Below are positions 50,857-59,424 of a stretch of 64,000 nucleotides of DNA, piece after piece. The notes under the pieces are model-generated. The model saw only the letters and a program-made list of their open reading frames with translations, was not told the DNA's origin and ran no database searches. This DNA is from Sphingobacterium humi (lineage in GTDB: Bacteria > Bacteroidota > Bacteroidia > Sphingobacteriales > Sphingobacteriaceae): assembly GCF_009768885.1 (NCBI RefSeq), contig NZ_WSQA01000008.1, forward strand, positions 62,001 through 126,000, given 5' to 3'. The translations under genes were made by a program, and so were the position numbers. How positions within the stretch are numbered: the stretch's first letter is position 1; each line of letters starts with the position of its first letter.

Positions 50857-51468
50857 ATGATCGTAAAAGAGGCAGAATTTATATGCAGTAATACCGAGGT
50901 AGCCAAGTTACCGCCGGCAAACTTGCCCGAGTATGCGTTTATTGGGAGATCCAACGTTGGAAAATCATCGCTGATCAATGCGATGACCGGTAGAAAGGGT
51001 TTGGCAAAAACCTCCCAAAAACCTGGAAAAACACAATTGATCAACCACTTCCTTATTAATAAGGTATGGTATCTGGTGGATTTACCGGGTTATGGCTTCG
51101 CGCAAACCTCAAAGAAAAATAGAGCTTCCTGGGAGAAATTCATTCGTGACTACCTCATCAATCGCGAGAACTTACAATGCGTATTCGTGCTGATTGACAG
51201 TCGGTTGGAGCCCCAAAAAATAGATCTTGACTTCGTCTATTGGCTAGGGGAGCAGGGTATTCCTTTTCAACTGATATTTACCAAAGCCGATAAGCAGTCG
51301 ATCGTTAAGTCGGATCAGAATATTGCTAAATTCCGTCGCGCCTTGAAAAAATGGTTTGAAGAATTGCCACCCTTCTTTCTGACATCTTCAGAAACCAAAT
51401 TGGGATGTGAAAACATCTTGGTAAACATTGATTCCATCAACCAGCAATTTGTGTCGCCGATCGAATAG
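50857..51468 (+). CDS. engB: Ribosome biogenesis GTPase EngB/YsxC
   Basis: A 203-residue GTPase needed for assembly of the large ribosomal subunit. G1 is GRSNVGKSS (about 29-37), G2 Thr in KPGKTQLINHF, G3 DLPGYG, and G4 TKAD. The frame extends to a TTG at 50842, but that codon lies beside the promoter box; ATG at 50857 matches the family start. It is followed after two bases by the prenyltransferase gene. Confidence 0.93.
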   Translation: MIVKEAEFICSNTEVAKLPPANLPEYAFIGRSNVGKSSLINAMTGRKGLAKTSQKPGKTQLINHFLINKVWYLVDLPGYGFAQTSKKNRASWEKFIRDYLINRENLQCVFVLIDSRLEPQKIDLDFVYWLGEQGIPFQLIFTKADKQSIVKSDQNIAKFRRALKKWFEELPPFFLTSSETKLGCENILVNIDSINQQFVSPIE

Positions 51469-51470
51469 TC

Positions 51471-52322
51471 ATGAAGAAATACATGTCTTTGGTGCTGTTT
51501 GCACATAGTATATTTGCATTGCCCTTTGCTATTATCGGTTTTTTCTTGGCCATTAAAACAACAGATTATCATTTTGAATGGTCTTTGTTTGCCCTGATGC
51601 TTGTATGTATGGTGACGGCCAGAAATGCGGCAATGGCTTTTAATCGGTACTTAGATCGTGATATTGATGCCTTGAATCCGCGAACGGCTGTTCGTGATAT
51701 TCCGGCAGGGCGTATTTCGGCCAAGCAGGCGCTGACTTTTACCATTATTAATTGTGTGATATTTACGCTGGCCTGTTATTTTATCAATGTCATGTGTTTG
51801 GTATTGGCGCCGGTAGCCCTATTTGTGGTTTTATTCTATTCCTATATGAAACGAATATCGCCATTGTGCCATTTGGTATTGGGCCTAGGCTTAGGCTTGG
51901 CACCTGTTGGGGCATACCTAGCGGTAACAGGAGCGTTTAACCTCATCCCGATTTGTTACGGTTTGGCCGTTTTAACCTGGGTTAGTGGTTTCGATATTAT
52001 CTATGCTTTACAAGACGAAGAATTCGACCGGGAACAAGGCCTACAGTCTATTCCGGCGAACTACGGCGCCGTGAAAGCCCTGCGTATTTCCGAGGGCCTG
52101 CACGTATTGTCGTTTATCTTTGTTAGTTTGCCTGTGTTCTTAATGCCTACAGGTTGGTTCTATTATATAGGCCTGTTATTTTATGGTAGTTTATTGATCT
52201 ACCAACACCGCATTGTGAGCCCAACAGATTTGAGCAAGGTCGACCGTGCATTTATGACCACCAATGGTATTGCCTCTGTGGTTTTTATGGTCTTCTACCT
52301 GTTGGACATCAGCTTTATTTAA
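51471..52322 (+). CDS. ubiA: UbiA-family polyprenyltransferase
   Basis: A 283-residue membrane enzyme with about eight helices and the two Asp-rich motifs NRYLDRDID (first) and YALQDEEFD (second), which bind prenyl diphosphate through Mg2+. It attaches a polyprenyl chain to an aromatic acid. Bacteroidota generally make menaquinone, so this member may serve that route (futalosine-type) rather than ubiquinone; the name ubiA follows the sequence family. It begins two bases after engB. Confidence 0.88.
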   Translation: MKKYMSLVLFAHSIFALPFAIIGFFLAIKTTDYHFEWSLFALMLVCMVTARNAAMAFNRYLDRDIDALNPRTAVRDIPAGRISAKQALTFTIINCVIFTLACYFINVMCLVLAPVALFVVLFYSYMKRISPLCHLVLGLGLGLAPVGAYLAVTGAFNLIPICYGLAVLTWVSGFDIIYALQDEEFDREQGLQSIPANYGAVKALRISEGLHVLSFIFVSLPVFLMPTGWFYYIGLLFYGSLLIYQHRIVSPTDLSKVDRAFMTTNGIASVVFMVFYLLDISFI

Positions 52323-52418
52323 GCCGTGAAATTGCTCACTTTTTTAGGAAAGCAATAAAAAATTAATTTGCTTTCCGTTTTGAAATCATTTTCTTTGCAT
52401 GAAATCTATTTAAAATAA

Positions 52419-54767
52419 ATGGCGAAAAATCTATTGATAGTCGAGTCTCCGGCAAAAGCGAAAACAATTGAGGGGTATTTAGGGAAGGATTTTTTGGTGA
52501 AATCCAGCTACGGTCACATCAGAGATCTGGTGAAGACTGATGATGCAATTGATACGGAAAACAACTTTAAGCAGAAGTATGAAGTACCTGCTGATAAGAA
52601 GGCGATTGTCAGCGAACTGAAGAAATTAGCAAAAGCTGCAGAAACAGTATGGCTCGCATCCGATGAGGACCGCGAGGGAGAAGCTATTTCTTGGCATTTA
52701 TATGAAACCCTGGGCTTGAAAGATGAAAACACCAAACGCATTGTCTTTCATGAAATCACAAAACCAGCTATCCTAAAGGCGATTGAAGCCCCTCGGAAAA
52801 TAGATTTTAACTTAGTAAATGCGCAACAAGCACGCCGCGTATTAGATAGATTGGTAGGTTTCGAGCTTTCCCCAGTATTATGGCGTAAAGTGAAGCCTTC
52901 CTTATCGGCAGGTCGGGTGCAGTCGGTCGCGGTTCGCTTAATTGTGGAGCGCGAGCGCGATATTAATCGCTTCGAACCGGAAGCTACCTTTAAAGTAGTG
53001 GCCATTTTCTTAACCGGAAAAGGCCGTGAACAGTTTAAAGCAGAGCTACCACAACGCTTTAACACCTCGGAAGAAGCTGCCCAATTCCTAAAAGATTGTA
53101 TAAATGCTGGTTTTGAAGTTTCAAGTTTAGAAACAAAGCCTTCAAAAAGAACACCGGCAGCGCCTTTTACGACCTCAACCCTGCAACAAGAGGCCAGTAG
53201 AAAGCTGGGCTTCTCTGTAGCGCGTACCATGCAGGTGGCACAACGCTTATACGAGGCCGGACGCATTACCTATATGCGTACTGACTCGGTAAACCTTTCT
53301 GACACGGCATTACAAGCCGCAAGAGCAGAGATTATTTCTGCCTACGGCGACAAGTATCACAAACAAAGACAATATCGTACGAAGAGCGCAGGTGCCCAAG
53401 AGGCGCACGAGGCTATTCGTCCTACATACTTTAATGAACATAGCATTGAAGGCGATAATTCCGAAAGACGGCTATACGAACTCATCTGGAAGCGTGCCAT
53501 CGCATCGCAGATGTCGGAGGCTGAATTCGAGAAAACTAGTGCTAAAATCGATGTTTCTACCCGAAAAGAAGACTTCCTAGCTACAGGTGAGGTGTTGAAA
53601 TTCGACGGCTTCCTGAAAGTGTACATGGAGTCTACGGACGATGAAAACGAGGGCTTCGAAGATAACGACTCGGAAAATAAATTATTACCTCCATTAGCGG
53701 TGGGTCAAGCTTTACAGCTGAAAAACATGCAGGCCACAGAACGCTACTCGCGTCCGCCGGCTCGTTTTACAGAGGCTTCTCTGGTGAAAAAACTGGAAGA
53801 GCTCGGTATCGGCCGACCTTCTACTTATGCACCTACCATCTCTACCATTCAGAATAGAGGCTATGTGGTGAAAGAAGATCGTGATGGTAAAGAGCGTGTT
53901 TACGAGGTTATCACTTTAGAAAACGGAGCGGTTTCTAACATGATGAAGTCTGAAATTACAGGTGCTGAGCGTAGTAAATTATTCCCGACTGATATTGGTG
54001 TGTTAGTAAACGACTTCTTAGTACAACACTTTAACGGGATTGTAGATTACAACTTTACAGCTACCGTAGAGAAGGAATTTGATGAGATTGCCCAAGGTTA
54101 CAAAGAATGGACAGATATGCTGTCTAACTTCTACGGACCTTTCCATAATGAAGTACAAGATACCTTAGATAATGCCGATCGTGCTACCCATGAGCGTGAG
54201 CTTGGGGTTGATCCGGAATCCGGAAAACCAATCTCCGTACGTGTGGGCCGTTTCGGACCCTTGGTTCAAATTGGTACAGCTGATGATGAGGAGAAACCTC
54301 GCTTTGCCTCCTTACGCAAAGGGCAAATGATCGAGACCATCACGCTGGAAGAAGCTTTGGACTTATTCAAACTGCCGAAAAAAGTAGGGGAGTTTGAAGA
54401 AAAAGAAATGACGGTGGCTATCGGTCGCTTCGGACCATACATCCGCCACAACAGCAGCTTCTATTCTTTACCGAAAGGTTTAGATCCGTTAGATGTATCG
54501 CAAGATCAAGCTATAGAGATTATCCAAGAGAAACGTCAGAAGGATAAAGATAAGATTATCAAGATTTTCGACGAGAATCCTGAAGCAAAGATTGAGAACG
54601 GCCGTTGGGGTCCATTCGTTCGCTTCGGAAAACAAAACCTGAAAATCCCGAAAGGAACGGAGGTTGAAAGCATCACCTATGCCGACGTAATGAAATGGGC
54701 AGAAGAGGATAGCAAATCGGGGGGAGCGAAGAAAACTACGAAAACAAGCCGCGCCAAAAAGAAATAA
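52419..54767 (+). CDS. topA: DNA topoisomerase I
   Basis: A 782-residue type IA topoisomerase that relaxes negative supercoils. The Toprim domain starts LIVESPAKAKTIEGYLG and contains DEDREGEAI; the active-site Tyr is in GRITYMRTDS (about residue 287). Instead of zinc ribbons the C-terminus has topoisomerase C-terminal repeats (about 590-760: VRVGRFGPLVQIG, VAIGRFGPYIRH, NGRWGPFVRFG), then a Lys-rich tail, the usual Bacteroidota form. Unknown gene and cmk follow closely. Confidence 0.96.
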   Translation: MAKNLLIVESPAKAKTIEGYLGKDFLVKSSYGHIRDLVKTDDAIDTENNFKQKYEVPADKKAIVSELKKLAKAAETVWLASDEDREGEAISWHLYETLGLKDENTKRIVFHEITKPAILKAIEAPRKIDFNLVNAQQARRVLDRLVGFELSPVLWRKVKPSLSAGRVQSVAVRLIVERERDINRFEPEATFKVVAIFLTGKGREQFKAELPQRFNTSEEAAQFLKDCINAGFEVSSLETKPSKRTPAAPFTTSTLQQEASRKLGFSVARTMQVAQRLYEAGRITYMRTDSVNLSDTALQAARAEIISAYGDKYHKQRQYRTKSAGAQEAHEAIRPTYFNEHSIEGDNSERRLYELIWKRAIASQMSEAEFEKTSAKIDVSTRKEDFLATGEVLKFDGFLKVYMESTDDENEGFEDNDSENKLLPPLAVGQALQLKNMQATERYSRPPARFTEASLVKKLEELGIGRPSTYAPTISTIQNRGYVVKEDRDGKERVYEVITLENGAVSNMMKSEITGAERSKLFPTDIGVLVNDFLVQHFNGIVDYNFTATVEKEFDEIAQGYKEWTDMLSNFYGPFHNEVQDTLDNADRATHERELGVDPESGKPISVRVGRFGPLVQIGTADDEEKPRFASLRKGQMIETITLEEALDLFKLPKKVGEFEEKEMTVAIGRFGPYIRHNSSFYSLPKGLDPLDVSQDQAIEIIQEKRQKDKDKIIKIFDENPEAKIENGRWGPFVRFGKQNLKIPKGTEVESITYADVMKWAEEDSKSGGAKKTTKTSRAKKK

Positions 54768-54771
54768 GGAC

Positions 54772-55188
54772 ATGAAAAAAGATCTGCCTTTAAACTTGGT
54801 AGAAGATATTGCCATTGCTGTAGTCTTGGAGTCGGAATCACCAACAGCCAAGGTTTGGAATGTATACCTCGTAAACGAGAAAGATATCCCCTTAAAGAAT
54901 GTATTGGTTTCTTCCAAAGGATATGGGGAGAAAGACGGCCGTAAGGTCGTGACAACCACATTACGCCATTTTATTGGTGATGTAGCAGGCAGCTCGGCTC
55001 AGAAGATCGAAGCAATCGATGTTCAGGTTTTCGGCCTCACCAATGAATACTGGTTAAGCTATTATATCGACGGCACCATATACGATAAAAAGTATATTTT
55101 CTTGCCTGATAGCATTGTGGATGAGAATTTAATTAAAATTCCTATTGTGAACAAAGCAGGCGTAATGATAGGAGGCACCAACGCATGA
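54772..55188 (+). CDS. Conserved hypothetical protein between topA and cmk
   Basis: A 138-residue soluble protein, mainly beta strands by pattern, with no signal peptide and no cysteine. I recognise it as a conserved Bacteroidota protein without known function. It starts four bases after topA stops and its stop overlaps the cmk ATG by four bases, so it is translated with both. Typical segments are AKVWNVYLVNEKDIPLKNVL and DVQVFGLTNEYWLSYYIDG. Confidence 0.85.
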   Translation: MKKDLPLNLVEDIAIAVVLESESPTAKVWNVYLVNEKDIPLKNVLVSSKGYGEKDGRKVVTTTLRHFIGDVAGSSAQKIEAIDVQVFGLTNEYWLSYYIDGTIYDKKYIFLPDSIVDENLIKIPIVNKAGVMIGGTNA

Positions 55189-55868
55189 AAGCAGGAAATT
55201 TTGTAATTGCTATCGATGGCTTTTCTTCTTGCGGAAAAAGCACCGTCGCAAAAGCCTTAGCGAAGCAGTTAAACTTCGTTTTTGTGGACTCTGGAGCCAT
55301 GTATCGCGCAGTGACGCTCTACTTCATTCGCCATCAAATTGATATCCAAAATCCGGAAGCTGTAGATCAAGCAATCGAGAATATCCATATAGATTTAGTT
55401 CCTTTGCCAGAGAAAACACAGGTATTGCTAAACGGCGAAGACATCTCTGATGCAATCCGTACCATGGAGATTTCCGAATATGTTAGTGAAGTGAGTGCCA
55501 TAAAGGCTGTTCGCCATGCCATGGTGAAACAACAGCAGGCCCTAGGAGCCAAACGCAACATCGTTATGGATGGTCGCGATATCGGAACAACAGTGTTCCC
55601 GAATGCCCACCTTAAGATTTTCATGACAGCCAGCCCTCAGGTACGTGCCGAACGTCGTTATGCAGAGTTAACCGCAAAAGGAGAGGTTTTAACCATGGAA
55701 GATGTAAAGGAAAACCTAGCGCATCGCGATCATATCGATAGCACAAGAGAAGAAAGCCCTTTACGACAGGCTGAAGATGCCATCGTATTAGATAACAGTG
55801 AAATGAATCAGGAAGAGCAATTGGAATTTGTGGTGAAGCTGGTTCAGGATAGACTGATAAAGCCATAA
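55185..55868 (+). CDS. cmk: Cytidylate kinase
   Basis: A 227-residue kinase that phosphorylates CMP and dCMP. The P-loop is GFSSCGKSTVAKAL, an early Tyr/Arg motif DSGAMYRAVTLY follows, then MDGRDIGTTVFPNA and the lid region RAERRYAEL. The length fits. Its ATG overlaps the upstream gene (ATGA). Confidence 0.95.
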   Translation: MKAGNFVIAIDGFSSCGKSTVAKALAKQLNFVFVDSGAMYRAVTLYFIRHQIDIQNPEAVDQAIENIHIDLVPLPEKTQVLLNGEDISDAIRTMEISEYVSEVSAIKAVRHAMVKQQQALGAKRNIVMDGRDIGTTVFPNAHLKIFMTASPQVRAERRYAELTAKGEVLTMEDVKENLAHRDHIDSTREESPLRQAEDAIVLDNSEMNQEEQLEFVVKLVQDRLIKP

Positions 55869-55895
55869 AAAAAGCGATCCTCGGATCGCTTTTTT
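55867..55895. terminator. Bidirectional terminator between cmk and the coiled-coil gene
   Basis: Palindrome AAAAAAGCGATCC and GGATCGCTTTTTT around TC, with A and T tails on both strands, between convergent genes. Confidence 0.9.
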
Positions 55896-55896
55896 C

Positions 55897-56190
55897 TTAT
55901 TTCATATTGTCAATTTCGCTTTGCTCGCGAAGCTTGTCAATATTGTTCTTTTCACCGAAGTCATCGGTTTTATCCTGGAATGCTTCCAAGATTTCCCGAA
56001 TGGCTTCAGAGTTATCAGCAGTACGCTGATAAATTTCTGGAATCTTCGTTTCAATAGTCTTGTCGCCTAATTCGATATTATCGATTTCAACTTTCGCGAT
56101 TTTCTCTAATACCGCTTGCTGACTGTTTCTAATGTCCTCCAATTCCCTGGATATTTTCTCCATTAAATCAAATTTCTTCAGTTTATCCAT
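55897..56190 (-). CDS. Small acidic coiled-coil protein, unknown function
   Basis: A 97-residue protein consisting almost wholly of predicted helix with heptad patterns (MEKISRELEDIRNSQQAVLE, then DNSEAIREILEAFQDK). No Cys, no signal peptide. I do not recognise a family. It has its own terminator with cmk, so expression is plausible. Confidence 0.7.
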   Translation of the reverse strand: MDKLKKFDLMEKISRELEDIRNSQQAVLEKIAKVEIDNIELGDKTIETKIPEIYQRTADNSEAIREILEAFQDKTDDFGEKNNIDKLREQSEIDNMK

Positions 56191-56373
56191 AAATTCTTAT
56201 TCATTAGTTTCTACTTATAAAACGCTCATATTAAGAAATTGTTTTATTTATTGGCTTTTTAACAGTTTTTAAGGAATTAAGGCATCTTACAATTTAATAG
56301 GAAGAATAAATAAAACAGCCCTGATATTAACAGCAATCCTGTTTTTTGCATGGGTTATTTCATATGCAATAAA

Positions 56374-56400
56374 AAAGCACCGAAACCATTTTCGGTGCTT
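56374..56400 (-). terminator. Probable terminator of the aminotransferase gene
   Basis: Hairpin AAGCACCGAAA-ccatt-TTTCGGTGCTT; on the minus strand it is followed by six T residues. It is about 140 bases behind the aminotransferase stop, so the heptad repeat would be inside the 3' untranslated region. Confidence 0.75.
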
Positions 56401-56461
56401 CAATATATTTAGAGTAAAACTTAGAGAACTATAAAAGAAACCAGAAAGTCCCTACAATAAT

Positions 56462-56531
56462 TCTCAAATCTCACATCTCAAATCTCACATCTCAAATCTC
56501 AAATCTCAAATCTCACATCTCAAATCTCAAA
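56462..56531. repeat. Tandem heptad repeat, ten units
   Basis: Ten uninterrupted 7-base units, each TCTCAAA or TCTCACA, in the order A C A C A A A C A A (A for TCTCAAA, C for TCTCACA), followed by a diverged TCTAAAC. It is directly downstream of the aminotransferase stop codon on the minus strand. Confidence 0.92.
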
Positions 56532-56537
56532 TCTAAA

Positions 56538-57734
56538 CTATTTTCTTCCTGGATAAACAGCCAACGCTTCTTTCAAACACAGTAACGCTTTCTTAAGGTC
56601 ATCCTGGTTCAATACATAAGCTAAGCGAACTTCATTTTGTCCGGCTCCCGGAGTCGAGTAGAAGCCCGTAGCAGGGGCCATCATCACGGTTTCGTTGTTA
56701 TAGCTAAACTCTTCCAACATCCATTGGCAGAACTTATCGGCATTATCAATAGGTAATTTTGCCACCACATAGAAAGCTCCTCCAGGATTAGGACAGAATA
56801 CCCCGTCAATAGCATTTAAGCCTTCTACTAAGGTATCTCTGCGTGCTGTATATTCCTTGGAAACAGCTTCGAAATAGCTATCTGGAGTATCTACTGCGGC
56901 CTCTCCAGCAATCTGACCCTCCAAAGAAGGACTCAAGCGTGCCTGCGCAAACTTTAAGCAGGTTTGATACAATTCCTTATTCTTGGTGATGATACAGCCA
57001 ATACGTGCACCACAAGCAGAATAGCGCTTAGATACCGTATCAAATACCACCACATTGTTTTCTAATCCTTCCAAGTGCATTGGCGATAGGAACTCACGAC
57101 CATCGTAGCAGAACTCACGGTAAGCCTCATCCGAGAATAGGTAAAGGTCATACTTCAAGCAAAGCTCGCGAAGGGCTTCCATTTCCTCTCTTGAATAAAG
57201 GTATCCCGTAGGATTATTAGGATTACAGATCGCGATAGCTCTTGTCTTATCTGTAATTACCTTTTCAAACTCAGCGATAGAAGGCAAGGCGAATCCATTA
57301 TCGATGTACGACATAATAGGCTTCACAACAATATCCGCAGAGCACGCAAAGCCATTGTAATTGGCATAGAAAGGTTCTGGAATAATAACTTCTTCCCCTG
57401 GATTCAAACAAGATTGCATCGCGATGGTAATTGCCTCAGACCCACCGTTGGTTACCAGGATATCACTTGGCGTGATGTTATAATTCAATTTATTATAATA
57501 TTCAGCAAGCTTCGTACGATAAGAAAGGGTTCCTTCCGATGGGGTATAGGCCCATACTTTAAAGTCGATGTTTTTTAAAGCATTCAACATCACTTCGGGG
57601 GTCTCAATATCCGGTTGTCCGATATTTAAGTGGTAGATCTTTTTACCTTCTTTCTTAGCCTGATCGGCAAAGGGGGTTAATTTTCTGATCGGTGAAGCAG
57701 GCATATTGATGCCCTTTTTAGAAATTGCTGGCAT
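56538..57734 (-). CDS. Class I/II PLP-dependent aminotransferase
   Basis: A 398-residue aspartate-aminotransferase-like enzyme. Key residues are NIGQPDIETP near the N-terminus, the substrate motif NGGSEAITIAMQ, NPNNPTGYLYS, DEAYREFCYDG, the PLP lysine in VSKRYSACGARIGC, and the C-terminal Arg near EVRLAY. Substrate may be aspartate or an aromatic or branched amino acid; the sequence does not decide. A heptad repeat follows the stop codon. Confidence 0.9.
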   Translation of the reverse strand: MPAISKKGINMPASPIRKLTPFADQAKKEGKKIYHLNIGQPDIETPEVMLNALKNIDFKVWAYTPSEGTLSYRTKLAEYYNKLNYNITPSDILVTNGGSEAITIAMQSCLNPGEEVIIPEPFYANYNGFACSADIVVKPIMSYIDNGFALPSIAEFEKVITDKTRAIAICNPNNPTGYLYSREEMEALRELCLKYDLYLFSDEAYREFCYDGREFLSPMHLEGLENNVVVFDTVSKRYSACGARIGCIITKNKELYQTCLKFAQARLSPSLEGQIAGEAAVDTPDSYFEAVSKEYTARRDTLVEGLNAIDGVFCPNPGGAFYVVAKLPIDNADKFCQWMLEEFSYNNETVMMAPATGFYSTPGAGQNEVRLAYVLNQDDLKKALLCLKEALAVYPGRK

Positions 57735-57802
57735 TATAATTAATTTTCGTTTTTGTTTCCCTCAAAATTACGAATAATCTTCGAAGGAATGCATAGAAAT
57801 AA

Positions 57803-57833
57803 GAAAAGCCATACCTGTTCGGTATGGCCTTTC
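57803..57833 (-). terminator. Terminator of the DUF1573 gene
   Basis: Hairpin with GCCATACC and GGTATGGC cores and A/T flanks (one mismatch in the outer part), about 25 bases behind the DUF1573 stop on the minus strand. Confidence 0.65.
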
Positions 57834-57857
57834 AAAATGATGTATTTTTGCCCCTGC

Positions 57858-58241
57858 TTATTCCACTATACCTTTGATGGTTAATGTTTTAACAGGAGTT
57901 TTAGTGTTTGATTTTACGATAAACGATTTGGTAAACGGACCTGTAGTTTCTGCATTGTAAGTCACTTTAATCGTTCCAGCCTCGCCAGGTTTCACAGGAG
58001 TTTTAGTAAACTCGGCTACCGAGCATCCGCAAGTTGGCTGCACATCCGTAATAATAATCGGCTGATCACCAGCATTGCTAAATTTGTACTCGTACGATAC
58101 TGGTTTATTTGCCGGAATCTTCCCGAAATCATGAGATTCTTTTTCAAATTTAAACTCCGCAGCTAATAAAGTCATTGCTGTTAAACTGATAAAGGCAATT
58201 AGCACCGCACCTATACTTGTTAATTTTTTCATTGCTATCAT
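57858..58241 (-). CDS. DUF1573-domain secreted protein
   Basis: A 127-residue protein with an N-terminal signal or anchor (about 1-28, ending LLAAEF) and one DUF1573 immunoglobulin-like domain: FEKESHDFGKIPANKPVSY and the hallmark TCGCSVAEF, then a terminal strand VKTLTIKGIVE. The family is very common in Bacteroidota, its function is not known. ATG at 58241 or 58232 may be the start; the second has the better signal peptide. Confidence 0.9.
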   Translation of the reverse strand: MIAMKKLTSIGAVLIAFISLTAMTLLAAEFKFEKESHDFGKIPANKPVSYEYKFSNAGDQPIIITDVQPTCGCSVAEFTKTPVKPGEAGTIKVTYNAETTGPFTKSFIVKSNTKTPVKTLTIKGIVE

Positions 58242-58351
58242 TTCTTTTTTTATCTCTTATGTGATCTACTCAAATCTAAGACCAATTTTATAATTATTCG
58301 ACTGTTCAAACCCTTAATTGTTTAAACCAACAATAATATTACAAAAAAAAG

Positions 58352-59317
58352 CTAAATAATTCCTTCTTTCAGAATATCCTGAATATGGATGATTCCTGCG
58401 TATTTACCCTCGTTTGTAACCACCAATTGCGAAATACTAAACTGACGCATGCTGTGTAAAGCATTTACGGCCAGCTCATTCCGATCGATGGTTTTAGGGC
58501 CAACACTCATGATATCACGAGCCGTCAATTGACTGATATCTTCGTGTTTTTCCAGCATCCGACGGATATCACCATCGGTAATAATGCCTAAAATAGTTTC
58601 ATTTTCCAGCACCACAGTCGCACCCAAGCGGAAGGTCGTAATGGATATAATAACCGAACGAATGCCTTCTTCCGGCGACACTACAGGCAAGCCATTGTTA
58701 TCCGACAAGTCGCCAACTCTTAAGTAAAGTTGCTTACCCAATGCCCCTCCGGGATGGTATTTAGCAAAGTCACGATCCGTAAACTGACGTTTTGTTTGCA
58801 AGGCCACTGCCAGGGCATCGCCCATGGCCAATTGCACCGTCGTACTGGTGGTAGGCGCCAAGTTATTTGGGCAGGCTTCCCGCGTAATGGTCGTGTCCAG
58901 AATATAATCCGCTTGTTCGGCCAGGTACGAATCCCGATTCCCAACAATGGCCACTAAGGTATTATGAGTCTGCTTCAGAAAAGGAACCAAGACCTTAATC
59001 TCCGGGGTATTGCCACTTTTCGAAATGGCAATAATTAAATCTGCTTGTTGAATGATGCCTAAATCGCCATGAATGGCATCCGCTGCATGCATAAAAATAG
59101 CCGGCGTTCCGGTTGAATTCAAGGTCGCTACAATCTTTTGCGCAATGATGGCGCTTTTTCCGATACCGGTGATAATCACGCGGCCTTGCAAGTCTAGTAT
59201 CGTCTCTACAACCTTAACGAAATCATCGTCAATTCTTTCGGATAGGGCAAGTACATTTTTCGCTTCCAATTCAAAGGTGTCTATCGCAACCTTTTTAATA
59301 TCTAAGTTGTTTTTCAC
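58352..59317 (-). CDS. kdsD: D-arabinose 5-phosphate isomerase
   Basis: A 321-residue KpsF/GutQ-type enzyme: SIS domain (about 35-175, GRVIITGIGKSAIIAQKI and ISKSGNTPEIKVLV) and two CBS domains (about 205-320). It converts ribulose 5-phosphate to arabinose 5-phosphate, the first step of KDO synthesis. kdsA lies 2.3 kb away on the other strand. A TATTTTTG box at 59362-59355 lies 37 bases before the ATG. Confidence 0.93.
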   Translation of the reverse strand: MKNNLDIKKVAIDTFELEAKNVLALSERIDDDFVKVVETILDLQGRVIITGIGKSAIIAQKIVATLNSTGTPAIFMHAADAIHGDLGIIQQADLIIAISKSGNTPEIKVLVPFLKQTHNTLVAIVGNRDSYLAEQADYILDTTITREACPNNLAPTTSTTVQLAMGDALAVALQTKRQFTDRDFAKYHPGGALGKQLYLRVGDLSDNNGLPVVSPEEGIRSVIISITTFRLGATVVLENETILGIITDGDIRRMLEKHEDISQLTARDIMSVGPKTIDRNELAVNALHSMRQFSISQLVVTNEGKYAGIIHIQDILKEGII

Positions 59318-59354
59318 GTAATATTTACCTAATTTTATTCTTCAATTTACATCA

Positions 59355-59362
59355 CAAAAATA
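59355..59362 (-). promoter_or_regulatory. -7 promoter box of kdsD
   Basis: On the minus strand TATTTTTG matches TAnnTTTG, with a leader of about 33 bases. Confidence 0.4.
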
Positions 59363-59424
59363 CATTATTTAAGGCGTAATCCTTAATGTACTGTGAAGTC
59401 ATCTATTTTATTATTGCTAGGTGA

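Larger units (their letters stand above)
56191..56537. other. 347-base intergenic region with terminator and heptad repeat
   Basis: From left: the AT-rich leader of the coiled-coil gene, a terminator for the aminotransferase transcript (56374-56400), and a tandem heptad repeat (56462-56531) that ends six bases before the aminotransferase stop codon. No gene is seen. Confidence 0.7.

Noticed and set aside
56462..56531. CRISPR array
   Set aside because: The 7-base units are contiguous without spacers and no cas genes are near; it is a simple tandem repeat.
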